Shown here piece by piece: positions 10,176 to 25,100 of a stretch of 64,000 nucleotides of DNA. Below the pieces are notes generated by a model. That model was not told the origin of the DNA. It was given only the letters and a program-made list of their open reading frames with translations, and made no database searches. The number at the start of each line of letters is the position of its first letter. Within the stretch, counting starts at the first letter, position 1. A program made the translations under genes and the position numbers. The stretch spans positions 32,941,722 to 33,005,721 of the forward strand of contig CM050654.1 in NCBI GenBank assembly GCA_027574665.1, in the 5' to 3' direction. This DNA comes from Rhynochetos jubatus (taxonomy: Eukaryota > Chordata > Aves > Eurypygiformes > Rhynochetidae).

Positions 10176-13100
10176 CTGCAATTTAAAGAGAAAATATGGT
10201 TATTATAAAGACACTGCCCTGGGAGAATTCCCTTCACACAACCGTTAGACCGATAGCTGTGAAAACCAGAGGGACATGGCTGGTGCCTTTAACTCCCACA
10301 GATGAAGACACAGAGATCAACGCCGCAGACTCCTGAGATGACTTCAGAACATGTACGGACTCTTGCCGAGACACGACGCTCCCTGGAAATCAACTGCACT
10401 TGTAATGAACCCAGACAGAAAGCCACTCTTCTCAACTCCATGATCCAGGGTACTTTAAAAAGCCAAACGAAGCCAGTGGAGAGGCAGCTATCTGGGATTA
10501 CCAGCTCTAACGGAGCCCAACTGCTTACCCAGAAATGAAGTAGCTCAGGATTACTTTTAAACATTTTCTGAGTAGATCTGTATCTCGAATTAGCAACAGA
10601 ATTTCACCTCTTCTACATCTAGATACTAACAGTACAAATGTCTAAACCTGAGCTAATCACACTACCATAGCTTTAGAGAACAACTTTTATTGGAGCTAAC
10701 ACAGTCCTGAACTTTAAAAAACAAAACTGGAAGAAACCCCAGAAAAAACCCACATTTTTAGCCTATTTTTAAACCACAAATGTGGGAAGAAGGAGGAGTT
10801 ATGTTACTGCAGTTTAACAGATAAAGCTTTCACTACACGGAGAACCTAAACTACTACAGCATAGGTTATTAGTTCAGTCCCTGCCTCTCGCAAAGGCTCA
10901 GCAAAGCTCTCTACACAAGCAGGGTCTCATCATCTGGATCCCAAGGAAAGCCTCCTTCAAAGCCATCATACCAGCAGCCCCCAGTCTTCCTGGACAGGCT
11001 GCAGTTCACCTTGTTAAAAACCTTACTGTATTATTATTACCACCGTTATTGAAATACAGGTTAAGCTGTTGAACAAATAAACTCCATCCAAAACACAACA
11101 AAAAGTTCTGAGAACGAACTCAAATTGCTTCTTGCCAACAGAAATATCTTGTTGCCCATCACATAAGCAAAATTAGTACTACTGATTATTTTCTTTGGGT
11201 ATTTACTGTGACAGCCTACTTAGGCATGCACATGTAAAGCTGTTTTCCCTGTGCCACGAGGAAACGCTTGGTAAAAGCAACCGGATCACAAAATACACAA
11301 ACATTTTGTTGCAAGCGAATTGCAAAATCAATGTGTTTCGGAAGTGAAGGGTACAGTCACTCCCTTACACATTTGGGAGTGCTTAAGTCACCTTACTCCT
11401 ATGGATCCCGTGGCGCTAAACCGTAAGACCTATGGCCAAATACTTTATTCTTACAGGACACGGATCCATATGTGCACTCGCTTTCCTTGTAGCTCTGGCT
11501 CCATCAACAGCTAACTGCCTGGGAACTTACTTCTTTAAGGAAGTATTTAGTACACCAAGGTGTTTCTGTTTCAGCACGAAGCCTCTCTTCATTCCTCTGT
11601 CGTTCCTCAAGGGCTCGCTTGTGCTCCGTAGCCTTATCGATGTCTCCATCCCGCAGAGACTCTGTTACATGCTGCCACAGCCTCCTACGAAACAAGGTGT
11701 TCACTTTACTTTTCAAAAGTTTTCCACAGCCTGGCACCTCGAACTACGGGATCGCCGCGTGCCGTTCCTTCAGAACGAGAGCACTCCCTCCACTCACACG
11801 TGACACACCAACCCGCCCGCGCTGTGCCGTCGTGCCGCGCGGAAGGGCGCACGGCAGAGCCTTGTAGCTACGCTGGAGCAGATAGGAACGGCTCTGAGGT
11901 TTTAGCTGTGCCAGTCCAAAGTCTGTTTGTATACCCTTTGAAGTTGCTACGGAAGCGTTAGTCAACAAACAGCTTCTTGTGAGAACCTACCTTGTCAGCA
12001 GCTGCCCCGCTGTGTAGCTGGTGGTTAAAAAGAAAATAAGGAAGCTCTGTTCTAGCAGGCACTTTATGAACTCCTAAGACAACTCTGTCCATGAACAGAA
12101 GAGACCAAATAAACAATCATGTGCCTGCACTTGGTTTCTGCACTTTTTATGACGCACTTGTTTGTTTTTTAGAAGTTAAAAGCCAAGATCACTGCTGCTA
12201 AGCACTACCCACAGAAAATATCTGCTTTTGCAGGTTTTCCTAAGGCATTCGCCGCTTCGGACAAGGAGGGTCAGACACCAGTAAACACATACTCTACCTA
12301 GATTCAAACGGTCCTTGTTTCTCAAGGGGCCGGACGCGTTTTCTCGTCACGGTCAGCTTTGTCAAGTCCACGTATTTCGTCTCCCCATTGCTGTAGGTGA
12401 ACTCAAGCACGCTGTTCCACTCCCCCTGCACTCTGCACACCACTGTGTTCGTCAAGTTCTGCTTCACTTCGCCCGTGACTCTAGGAAAGCAATTCACATT
12501 TAAAGCCCGTGGCTGAAGACACCTGAGGACTATTCCTTGCATAATCACTCAATTCTGAATGTGTTTGCAAACTTGCCACACCGTCTTGAACAACTTTAGT
12601 TACTGGAATTGCATTTGCAGGGAGAAGCTCGAAGAGAGTTTCACTCGTTGCTGTAGTTCTCTTCATGTTACCCAGGAAACTCTTTTTTTTTTTTGGCTTC
12701 AGCTTAAACGTGTTTCAAACTTTTTGGAATTGAAAATGAAAAACCCTTTTGGAATTGAAAATGAAAAACCTTTTTGGAATTGAAAATGAAAAAGAAACTA
12801 ACAAAGGCTGGTTCACATGTAACAAGTTGATCATTTCCACTTGAAATATCACATCAGCTACCTAGTTCAGGCTTAAAAAAAAAAGAAAATCAAACTTTCT
12901 AGCAAGAATGTATCCTGCTAGCTGCCAGAACTTCACCTCACATCCTTACATCTCAATGTTTTCCACCTGTAGGTGGTCTCATTTTTATGTTGCTCACATA
13001 AGCAGCAAAGGCAGAAAGCAAGGTAGGAAACTAGGAATCAGGAGAACTGCTGATTGGCAGCAACTTCTGCCAATAACGAGGTATTACAAATGCCTTTCTA

Positions 13101-16100
13101 ATATGCAATATTTCAACCACACAGATGCTCAGGTATCACCACAATTACACACACTGAGGCTTATTTTTTTTCTCAACATCAAGACCTGTCCAAAGACCTC
13201 CCGACACGCACTTCATCCCAAATCAAGGAGTAGAAGCTTACTGAGCATTGTTAGGCAAGCAAACTGCCACCCTCAAACACAACCTTTCTCCTGGAAAAAG
13301 AAACAGAAGAGGCTGCACACTACGTAAACAAGACTGGAGACGTTCTCACTCCTAAGGTTGCGCAGGATTCACGAAGGACACAATCTTCAGCTCCAGTTAA
13401 ACTGCAGTTACCCGCACACAAGCTCTGTACAACACACCACTCCCCAGCTCCCTTCCCGCTCACACGAAGTAGCACTACAGCTCCTGTCACACTTACACTG
13501 TGTGCAGCTAACAGCAGCTAGCTCGCACACCACCGGTTCGCTCTGCTTCCTTTGAACAACTGCACACAGAAAAGTGGAAAGCAGCACTTCCGTGCTCCCA
13601 CCCTGCCCACACGGTGCCACGCTCAGAGGAAGAAGGGAGCACAGGACGCGTAGATGCCACTTCCCTTCTTTCACATGCACTGGTCACTTCCAGCTGTGTC
13701 TGCACCTACCTGCCCCTCCACCGAGCCTGGCATCAAAACAGAGAAATTAATTTCTCAGGTGACGAAGCAAGTATCACAGGCCAGACCTTCCAGCACAGAG
13801 ACACTGGATGCCAGTCAAACCAGACCTGCGGCAAGCAGGGAAAGCTGCAGCTGGCCCAGAGCAGGAGGCAGCAGCCAGAGCTTCTGACAGACACTGCAGT
13901 GCGGGAGACAGCTGGAGCCACACCACAGTCCAGCAGCTCAAACCTAATATAGCTTTATTGGAAAGACCTTCCCAAAAACCCAGACTGATGCACATGCTGC
14001 TCAGGCACAGTTTTCTGTTATAAAAATGTAAGATTCGTTCCAGAAAACAGGCCAGAGTTGGAGCCACAAGAGCAACAGAAGCATGTTTACATTAAACTAT
14101 GAAGCTTCTTTTTTGTGGAAGTTAACAAGCACCAACAGTTTCTGAGAACAACTGAAACAGTAGGCGACAAGCAAGCAGCCTTTCTTTTGTGCTGCTTTTA
14201 CATCCTGTGGCTTCCACACCTCACCAAAGCTATTACGCATGGTGAAGTCCCCCTCCTCCTCCTCCCAAGAGATCTCTGCACAGGCTCAATCCACAGGTTG
14301 CCAGAGACCAGCCCGTTGGGATTTGCAGTTACATCTTCACAAGTTTAAGAGGTTAATTTTTCCAAGTGCCGTGTGGTTACAACATAATACCGACACCCAG
14401 TATTTTAATATCAATCACAAAATTACTGTCTCTGAGCAGCTTAATCACTATAAACTCTCATTGCAACCTGTATTTCTTGAAGTTGCACTGCTCTGTGGCA
14501 CACAACCACTCCCAGCATTGAAGATCATATCTGTGATGAAAATCTGTTAATTTTTAAGTTTAGCATGACTGATAAATGCTTAACTGTTCGTTATCATCAT
14601 CCTCTGTTTCATCAAGCTAAAGAGGTCTAGGACCAAGGAGCCAATATCCAGCTGAGGTGTAACAGCAAGGGTCACTGTACGAGAAAATCTATAACATTGC
14701 CATAGCAACACACTTGCGCTCTGCGAAACCATGACAACGCTGCTGCTTCCCCATCAAGAGATCCTTTCGGAGATGTCCAATCATCACCATGTCAAATTTT
14801 CAAGAGTTACAGTACCTTGAGCAGATCTGCCTTTAAAAAGCCTCTACATCTGTGAGTAATTTCGGAGAGATGGACAACAAAACCGTTTCCAAAATTAAAT
14901 GGTTGAACTAAAACTGCAGCCTACGCTTATCTCTTATGGCACTACAGGAGCTATTGCAAGGTGGAAGACACACTAAGCAATGGGAACAAAAACCCCAAAC
15001 GGTGCATCACTTGAAAATTGGCCCAGGTCAAACAGAGCCGTGCGTTAAGCTGCAGTTCTCCAGACGCCGCTGGCACGGGGGAGCTACGGTTGCAAGTGAA
15101 ATTTAAAGCATGTATGGGAATTTACAGGGCAAAGCGCTTCAAGACGGAGGTTTTGGACTGGGTTGGTGGGTTTGGGTTTGGGTGGGGTTTTCTTCCTTTA
15201 AGCAATAAATACAGCCTTGCCCTACTGTTTCAGGAAAAGTGATATACAGAAGACTGCTGATTTTTTGCAACCTGTGAAAGCAAGCCATGTGTAAGTAAGA
15301 AGTTCTGGTATTCCAGGTTGTTACATATTTCATTCTTATCTCATTTAATCGAAGAGAGCTTTAAACAAGCACTGTCCAGTAAACAACTGAGTGCAAAATG
15401 CTCTGGAAACAGATATTCTTTGTGTGATTACTACTTAATTTTCTCCTTCCTCGATTAATTGTCTCTATAGTAGCACGAGGCTAATCTGTGGCAGTCTTAC
15501 CATAAAATATCTAAAAACATCAATGTCTGAGCTTCAAAAGCTTTTGCACCAAGTGTGCAGACACCTCCTAGAATCTGCTGTAAGTAACCCTGGATCTTCC
15601 TTCTTACCCGTTAGATTTTAAACATGCATACACACAAAGAATTATCACTACAAGAATTACCATTTTTGTCTTTTAAAAATAGGTATTTTAACCTAGAGGT
15701 TTTCTGTAAGTTGCTTAAACTTGATAGTCTTACGTTTCTTGTAGAGAAATCCTAAGACCAGTAAGTAACAGAAGGCTATTTACTCAAGTTCCTGGCAGTG
15801 CAACTACAATGCGTGTTGCAAACAACGTGCAACCCTTTAAGATAGCAAGATCTACCTCATTTCAAAGAAAGAGCAAACCAACTTCTGTCAGAAATAAGAG
15901 AACCTGTGGCAGTCAGGAAGCTGTTTTCCCAGTGGCTTGAACAGTCAGATAAACATGGAATTTCCCTACTGTCTTTAACGGCAACCCGATTTCTCCTTGA
16001 TCTCATAAGCTGCACTTGTCTAGCTACAATATTAAGAGCACAGTAACAATTCCAGTTTTTATGAACAGGAAAAACTACGTTTTCTCAAGACTATCAGATG

Positions 16101-19100
16101 AGTATCATTCAGCACACAGAACAGGGGAGTTACACAGCTACTACACTTCTAGGCTGCAGGCTACGTGGAAAAAAATAGGAAGAAAACTAAGTGTTCTCAC
16201 CGATGCAATTTGCCACCATAGAAGGGCTTGGTGTGAAAGTTAATACTTGCAGAGTACCCAGTCTTCGCGCAGTTAATGTTGACTTTTCCTCCCAGTTCTA
16301 CCCAGGGAACAGTTAAAATTGACCGAGCATACGCACAGGGCAGAGAGAAGGTGTATTCTTCCCCGTGTTCCAAGAGACTTAAGAGACCTGTGTGAAGAAA
16401 TACAAGAATCCCTAAATCAGCACCATTTTAGAAAAGATCAAACAAGTTATATAAACAGATATCCACTACTATGTGCGACTACATTTCCTCATACACACAA
16501 AGAAGAGCCCCGTAAGTCCATGAAAGTAGCATTTATTACAGATTCTAGATACAATCATTTTCCTGAAATTACTGACCTGAGTAACCTGCGTTTATGCTTC
16601 TTTTGGGAAAAGACATTTATCCTAATACTACTGCTCCATAAAGCACAATGCAGCACACTATCCAGCACACTTTTCAGTAGTATGTAAAAAGGCTGGTCGC
16701 TCTCTTACGGATGGTTCTGGAGCACAGCAACACTAGGCTTATGCTGCCAAAAGGAAACAACGAATGAATAGCCTGAACTGCAGATCTTGAGGAAGGCTAA
16801 TATTCCTGTTTGGTCTTCCCTCCCCGTAAAATACATCCTACCCTATCTGAAGGCAGGCAGGGGAGACAACGCTCCTTACCGCACCTCTCTGCCAACATAA
16901 ACCCAACTGTTTCCTGACAGCCGCTTTTGCCATGCACGTCAGGATCTCAAAAAGCTAGAATTTTAATATATGTGGGTTTGTTTGATTCTTATTAAAAAAA
17001 ACCAAAACCAAACCTCCAGCTCTACCTCTTGCTGTTACAAGAACAGAGCGCGACAAGTGACTGCTGCCCGCATCAACCCATTCCTCTGGAGCACATTATC
17101 CCTGTGCGTCCAACAGACGTACGAGAAGTTCTGACATGATCTGAGAAATGCCCTAGAGGAGACATCCGCTTCAGAAATCACCTGGTACAGCCAAAGCACC
17201 GAGATGTGCCTTCCACATCCCCTGCCACACTCATTCCCTTACCCAGCATGCAGTTGACATACAAGTGCCTGGAATCCCCCATTGCTGGGCAATACACAGG
17301 GGGCACAGGACGGGAGATGCTGTCTCCTCTCTTGCAGTGAAGACTAGCTCGAAAGGGAAATCGCAGTGTAAGGGCAGTTACCCTTCTCTGTCCCTAGGAT
17401 CTGGTTTCTGTAGTTTGAATTAAAACCTGCACAGTAAGATGCATAAGTGCAATATATGCAGATTGAACAACAGCACTTCTATTTAGTAAGTGTTGGACAC
17501 AAATCGGTTTGTCCAATGCTTGTAAACTGGTATTTATGAATGTTTCCAATTAACTGCCCTTTGGTTTAAAAGTCAAAATTTCATTTCCAATATAAACCTG
17601 TTTTTTGACAAAGCATAAGTCTATCTAGGTTTTTTCCCACACACACATGAAAACTTGCTGTTTATTATGAGGATTTGTGGAGTCTTCTGTACTTTGTAAA
17701 CAGTAAAGTAAGAAATCACTGAATGACTGTGCACTCCAGTTTACAGATCACAGAGATTAGAGGAAAAACAAAAGTACATTAAGAAAAAAAAAAACCCACA
17801 CCTGAAAACCCACAATAGCAGCTGACATCTCTGCAAGCAAATTTTTTGAAAGAAAACTACCAAGCCAAATTCATCTGTATTTCTGCCAGAAGTGTGCAGC
17901 ATCAAATTTCCTCCTCACAAACGAATATTTCAACAACCTTCTAAAATGAATACAGGACAGCAGTTACACTTACCCTCACCAACCATTGCCACTCCTATTG
18001 ACATTCCTAAGAATTTGCTTTTTGTCCAGACATGGGCATTGACACACATCTTTCTCTCTACACATTCAGCGTAAAACCCTGAGACGGGAGGATGGTGGGA
18101 CACTTGCTCAGCTACGAATTTTACTGTATAGTAGTCCAGCTCTGGTTGGCCTTCCAGATGTTTAGAGAGCGTTACTTGTTCTGAGGGGGAGTGAGCAGAG
18201 AAGTTGCTGCCAGCATCAGCGGCGACGTCGCTCTTCGGCATCCTCCAGGAACAGTGGAACACTTCCCCAATGATTGGATTGTATGGTTTCTTTGCAATCG
18301 CTCCTTTGCGACCTTCATGAAATGAAGTGAGATAATACTCCACAAAGCGGACCATCCTCTCCTCAGGGGTAGTGCCATTTGTGATTGCAATGAAGAGGTC
18401 TGGGTGGGACATGAAGTCGGCGTACATCTCCAACAACGATCGCTTCTCTAAAATGAAAGTGGGAAGAACCACCTGAAAACAAAAGAAAACCCAGAAAGCT
18501 CTTGTAAGTAAAACAGAAACAGGCATTTTTATAAGGAAAGAAGTTCTCAGATGGAGGATCCTGCCCTGTTTTGGACACCACACTTTCAGATTGAACTTTC
18601 TCATCCAAGAGCTCTTTTTACAATGGCCCTTCACTCATACTGCAGCCAGTCTTCACACTTCAGTTACTTACTCTTGTTAAGTCCATGCCAAGTTTCAGCT
18701 GAGACAAGAGATGCAAGATAACACTGCGCTGTTCTTCCACTGCTCCTAGATCATCTTCTTTATCATCACCAATGTCCTCCAGCTCCTCATCTGGATTTAT
18801 TTCTTCATGTTCCTGGGATGAGAGCCATAAACATCAGCTCAAAGATGTGACTGACCAGACAGTATCCAAAAAGGACCTCATAGGGTATTTAACTGTCCAT
18901 GAACGAAAAAAAGAGTAAATAAACCCCTGCAGAGAGCTACACAATGGAACCTACCCCCAGGATGAACAACAGCTGAACAATGTAAAGGGGCATTAAGATC
19001 ACTCAGTGCAGATCTCATCTACAGGATTCAGGCTAAGATTTCTCACCCTCTCTCACACAGGTCAGGGGGGCTGTGTGTGTCTGTGTGCGTGTGTGAAAAT

Positions 19101-22100
19101 GACAGCCAGCCAGTCCCCAAGCAGTGATTTCCCCCCACCAGCCAATTCCTCCCCAGCTTATATAATGATCACGACGTTTTATGGCATGAAATATCCCTTT
19201 GGTCAGTTTGGGTCAGCCCTCCTGGCTCTGTCCCCTCCCAGCTTCTTGTAGAGAAGAAGCTGGGAATACAAGGGCAGTATGAGAAACTGGAAAAGTCAGC
19301 CTAATGTAAACATTGCTTGGCAACAAGTAACACATCAGTGTTACCAACAGTGTTCTCAGCATAAATCCAAAACAGCCTTAGATTAGCTACTGTGAAGAAA
19401 ACTAACTCTACCTCAGCACCTCTGAAACACCCCTCCTCTCCCACACTACTTCAGACTTTCCAGTGTTGCCATCATGACTCCAAAGGCTGTAGCAAATGGT
19501 AGCTCCTAGTTACTTGCTTAGTCATGCCCCATGACAAGCAGGTAACACAATTACAGGCTAATCTTCACAGGCATTATCAGTGGTGCTGCTAATGCCAACG
19601 CGGAACAGAAAGGGAAAATGGAAAAGTACCTTGGAGTACTTTTACAAAACCCGCAACAAAAACCCTACACATACTCACGCTGGTTCTCTGTACAACTAAA
19701 GGACCCATCCAGACGAGCAGAAATTATATTAGCACCGTTCTAACAACAACCACTCAGCAAGCGCCATTTAAACAACCATCACCCCGCAAGCAGAAAGTCA
19801 AGTGCTTCAGGTGGAAGGGATTGTGGTGTTCCAAGAGCTCTGAGCACCCTCTTGCTGGGGCAAACTGCTGGAGGGAGGCAGATGCAGAGGGGAGACGAAC
19901 TGAATGCACAGGAGGGTAGCAATAGGCGTCTGCCTAGGCAAAGCCCTTTGTCCTGGAGCAGCTGCCCTAGCTCAGGGCAAACTTCTGAACAGTCAGCCAC
20001 CAAAATAGGGGGCCAAGCCCTTACACAGAGCCCAAAGTCTGATGGAAACTGCAGTATCACACAAGTGACTCCTTTCCAAGGATGCTACGCTGTTCTGCTA
20101 TCATAAATAAGGGAGCTGAAAATATCTAAGGGGAGTGATAAGATTAGTCATATCCCACATACAGACAATGATATACATTAAGCCCTTGAACTGTAACTTG
20201 CTTAATTATTAGGAGGAAGGAATTCAGTGATTTATTTGAAAGCTCCTGGTTTATTTAATTTTTAGTTTTCTTTTAAACTTAGCAGCAGCTACTCAGATCC
20301 ATTTAAAAAGAAAATCTATAAGCTACAGCAACAGAAAAGAATCTTTTCTGTTTCGATTCTGCTATAAGATAGCACAGTGCTGTTGCAGAGACATACAACT
20401 GCACATTATCTTTTCACAACACTACATTCTCATCCCAACAACTGTGTGAAACCAACTAGTATAAAAAAAATGTAATTATGATTTTCTACCTTAGTTAGGA
20501 AAACATGTTCTTTATCGTAATCCCTGCTGGTTTTTTACTTTAGTATTTTGCACTTCAAATCAATTTTGACAGTTGTAACGATATAGACTGTAGCTGTATT
20601 TCAAATACATTAAGCCATCCTCAAGTCAAGTGATGAGAGTTACTCAGATTAAGAAAAACAGACACAGCAGGAGCTAGAAAAGAAAGATGGGGAGATTCAG
20701 TAGCTGGAGACCAGCAATTTTGTCTTTAGTCTGTTTAGGCAGTTCTTCTTGGGCCTATTTTGAGAGTGTTATGAATTCCAGTCAGATTTTTTGCGCTTCA
20801 ATTCCTAGTTGGTTTTGATCAAAATGCAAGGGAACGCTGCCTGTTTCGACACCTTGCATTACCAGCACAATTGGCTCCCTCCACTTGACAGCTAGTCAGA
20901 AAAAGCAGCAAAAATTACTGCAAAAGCAATTAGAAAGTTTCATTCAGTGCAACTGCACTCACTCTTCCAACAGAGCTAATCGAAAAGTGTGAGAAGAAAC
21001 ACTGTTAAATCGTTTTCACGTAATACGATGGAAACATTTACAGATACTCCTCAAAAGAATTCCCCACAGAAATGGGATGTTCACATTACCTTACCCTTGT
21101 TAGCTGGCAGGGCTCCGCAGTGCACTGCTCTTCTCTGACAGATGCTGGCTTGTTTACCTCTGCCGGGAAATTCTGAGCTGCTCCATTTTTGAAGTGGTTT
21201 GCCAGAGAGATCTTTGGTTCCAACCAACTGATCGTCGTTCCTGAAGCAAAAGAAAGTTTGCGCTGAAACTTGCTCATCCTCTGGAAGGTCAGTAAATGGC
21301 AGTTTTCACAAGAGAGCTATTTTTTAAGGAATAAGCTGAAAGCAGCCAATTCCTCCTGCAGCCAATCCCTTCAGCAGCCACTAAACAAAGGTGGTGCAAT
21401 GAGACACCACCTTCAGCGATCATTAGCACAAACACTGCGATTGGCGAGCTGTAATACATGCAACTTGGACTGGAGATACTAGTTGGTGTCATGAAAGGTG
21501 TAATCAGACACTACAGGAAGAACTCAGTACCACGGGAATGTTAAGTAACCCTTACAATTTTCTGTAACTGGTACTAAAAAAAAAAAAAGCCCACCACTTA
21601 CCAGCTTCTCAAACCCAGCTCAGTTCCAGACTAAAAAGAGCTAAAGCAGAAAGTTTTGTTGCCTGTTTTTGCTCTGGAAAGGGTACTCGCCTTTTCTCAA
21701 CTGCAAAGGCAGCAAGCACACGCTGTTGAATAAATAATAGTTGCTAAAGAAAAAAAAAAGGCTGCAGGGCTTGGAAAGCTATTACCCACTTGATGATTCC
21801 AGCATCTCTAGTTACTCCTGGCTAATTTATCAGAACAGATCAGGTTCCTCATTAATAATGCAAATGTTCCATTCTTTTTCAAAGGCTAATAAACGTACAG
21901 GTGACTCCAACCTTTACTGAAAAATAAACAAACTATCTTGGTGAGGTTACAAACACACAAGTTATTAGGGAGTCTGAATTCCTACCACCACAGAGCATTC
22001 CTGTGCTTAGGAACCTACACTGAGGTGTCTGTCATCTCTTCCTATATAATACCCAATCCTTTACTTCCAGAGCTCTGTTAGGTGGAACCAGGTCACATCC

Positions 22101-25100
22101 TCAACCACAACAGGCAGAGTAAGATTAATCCAGATAAACAGCAGCATTTCCACCAGGAAAACACTGGGACAGGAAAAAAGTCCAGCTCTACTAATGGGAC
22201 AAGACAACTTTTCAAGGCAGTTTCTTTTGATAGACACTATTACTCATTAATCCATTACACAGTAAGAAACCAGAATCCCTCAGCAGTTCAGGTCTAAGCT
22301 ATTTAAACAGAAGTGAAAAAATAGGATGCTTAGGGTGTCAGTCATGCTTACCTTTTTGAAAAGTTTTTACTCATCTTTAAAACCTCTTTGTGATACCTGT
22401 TTCCGAGCTGTTCAATACAATAATCTCTAATTGCATGTTCTAGGCTGTATTTAATCCACACTCACTGCTTTTACATTAGCTTGAATTTAATAAGTAGCAT
22501 CCCTTTCATACTCCCTAATAAGGTTATTTTAGAAGTACCTGTTAAATTTTGTTTAATTTTTGCTGTTAAATTCTAGGAGTTTAAGCGATTTGAGCTGCCA
22601 GTTGTGTTTTCATCTTTGCGAGTGGACAGGACACCACCTTAACGCTTCTTTTCCACTGGAAGATCATATTCAAAAAATCAGCTCTCGACTATTTTGGGTA
22701 AGCACAAGCTATTCTCTTTCCTTGTGATCTCCTCCTCCCCTAAAAGCCTTCATCCCATTGGTGGTGGGGGTTTATTTAAGCAGTTGTCAGCACTTCCTCT
22801 CTGCTACAGCACAGAGTCTAAAGGCTTTCAACATTTTTCTTCAAGAGGTGCAAATTGTTGTGGCAATTCACCTTTATGAAAAGAAAGCACTTTTTTTTTT
22901 TCCCAAATCCAGTACATTATGTCACCACTTTTGACATGAATTTAGTAAGAGTTAATAGCTGCAACTTTCCTGTTCAACTTTAAGCCTGTGATTTATGGCA
23001 CACCTTGATGCACTTGGGGCAGCATTTTCACTTTTTCTTTTCCCTTCTAACGATCTATAGCAAACTGGCACTCTTACATAACTTCTATTCCCTGGTTTTT
23101 AAACCTGACAAGCACTTGCCCAACACATTCGTAGCACTCAAGTACCACTTTAACAGGCCCAAAAATACTTTTTTTCCACATCACTTAAATTTATGTTCTG
23201 TTAGACAAGTCTCCATCACTTCTTGCTGCATCTCACCCATATCTAACTGAAGTATGCTGACCCGCCTTCGTGACCCTAGGAAGATTAAATAGTGCTTGTA
23301 TATATTTTATTAGACAGAACAGTCTGTATTCAAGATTTTTTCCTATATCATTTTATGTTTTCCTACACACAGAAGTGTCTCCTGCAGCATTTGAGTTAAG
23401 CCACAGCTCTTTTCCATTCTATGTCAACTTCTGAAGCCTACCAAAAAGACTCCAGCAGTTCAGTGAGAAGGATAAGTATCCCTCCTCAGTGTGTGTGTAA
23501 TCCAAGCTAAACAGACTTAAAAAATAAGAATTTCTTCACAATCCTTGAAAGGGACAAGTGTATTACAGTGTCTCTAGAAAGGCCACACCAGTGGGAGAGC
23601 AGCAGGCTGCAGAAAGGCACATGCATTCTTTTAATGGCCTGGTTTTAACTCTGGCCCCAATAACGCATCATCCAATCTGCTGCTCCTCCCCTCTCCATCT
23701 TTCTCTCTCTGATACCAGCAGAAATCTTCAAGAGTTGGGCATCTTCAAGGAATGTTTTTAGATTTGGCCATTTACAGGCAGACACCAACTGAATAGCAGA
23801 TGAATTGAGCTTTGCCCTGCATAATTTAAAAATTGCAGAAACAATAAAAGCACTCGTCAAAAACAACCCTGTCTCCTTCATAGGTCATTACAGTGGTGCT
23901 CACTGGGCCTTACTTGTTTCCCCAGACACAGTAATGGGTCAAAAAAACCCCACTTTAGCAGTACACACGCAAAAATGCCAGAACAAAAAGGCTTATGATG
24001 TGCACCTCCCACAGTTATGAATCAATAGTTACAAATTCACAGGAAGAATTCTTTCAGTGTGAGTAACTTTGGAGTTCAGAGAAAGATTTGGAGAGGTGCC
24101 ATGCTGTTTTTCATTTTTAAAATGAAATTTTGAACTGAAATACAGAAAAAAAAAAAGTTAATTCATCCTATTCACATATTCTCTTTTTAATGACGGTGGT
24201 GATTTAAAAATCACAAATTGTTTTTATGTAGTTTTAATGCTTTTATACGAGTTTTTCTCATCTTGAAAGATAAACTAATTACCCCTCCTAAATAATACAC
24301 ACTGGCAAAGCAAGTACCACAAATATGATAGGAATATGGGAAAGATAAGGTGACAGACAACTTATGAGCGTACTTTGTTACACACTTGCCGTATCTACCC
24401 TATCTGTTTCACAAGAGAAGCATCTGAGAGTCCTCAAAAGCTTTTTGCTCACAAAAAAGCCACAAAGTAAATACATGAAAAAAAATATCACAGTAAGATG
24501 CAGAATAAATTACAGACAAACACACCTTCTGTTCCATACACTGCACACAGACTGGATGGAATGATTCAGGTCAGCACCTACTTGCATGGAAGCGACCAAT
24601 TGTGCAGACATAGGAACACGTTTGCCTGCCCTTTGTGAATGCACGTTATTCCACACCCTTTAGCAGTGGGGTTTGGGTATTTTTTGTTGTTGTTTGTTGG
24701 GAGATTTGGTTGTTTATGAAAAGAGATATTTTTTTTTCACCTTTAACCAATTTGCATTTGATTACACGTCTGTTCTGACCTCAGGATGGAATGCAACACT
24801 TAAGATCCCCATCTAAAACATGGGCTAACTCAAAATAAGAATATTCACATATAAACAGTATTAATAATAACCTGTTCAAATGTAGGGCTTTGTATTTTAA
24901 TGCTTAACTAGAAATGAAAACTACACACCTGTAAATTCTTCTAATAGGGATTTAGTGTGTAAAAAAAAGCGTGACATTTGACAGAGCTGTACTGATCACA
25001 CCACATATCCTAGAATCTGCAGTCCCAAAAGTCTCCTTCCACTATTACTGTTCCTGAGTAGCCAGTTACATCCCAAAGGCAGTCATCTTGTTGCAGTGCT

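Larger units (their letters stand above)
12481..16200 (-). other. OSBPL11 intron 10
   Basis: 3.7 kb, coding strand GTGAGA to TCCTAG. It holds a 25-bp minisatellite at 12721-12794 and a T/G-rich run at about 15150-15200 with repeated TTTGGG-like units. No coding sequence or recognised transposon otherwise. Confidence 0.75.

Noticed and set aside
17930..18634. Single 234-residue protein on the - strand
   Set aside because: The ends run into introns on both sides. The real coding part is exon 9 (17974-18472), bounded by an acceptor and a donor.
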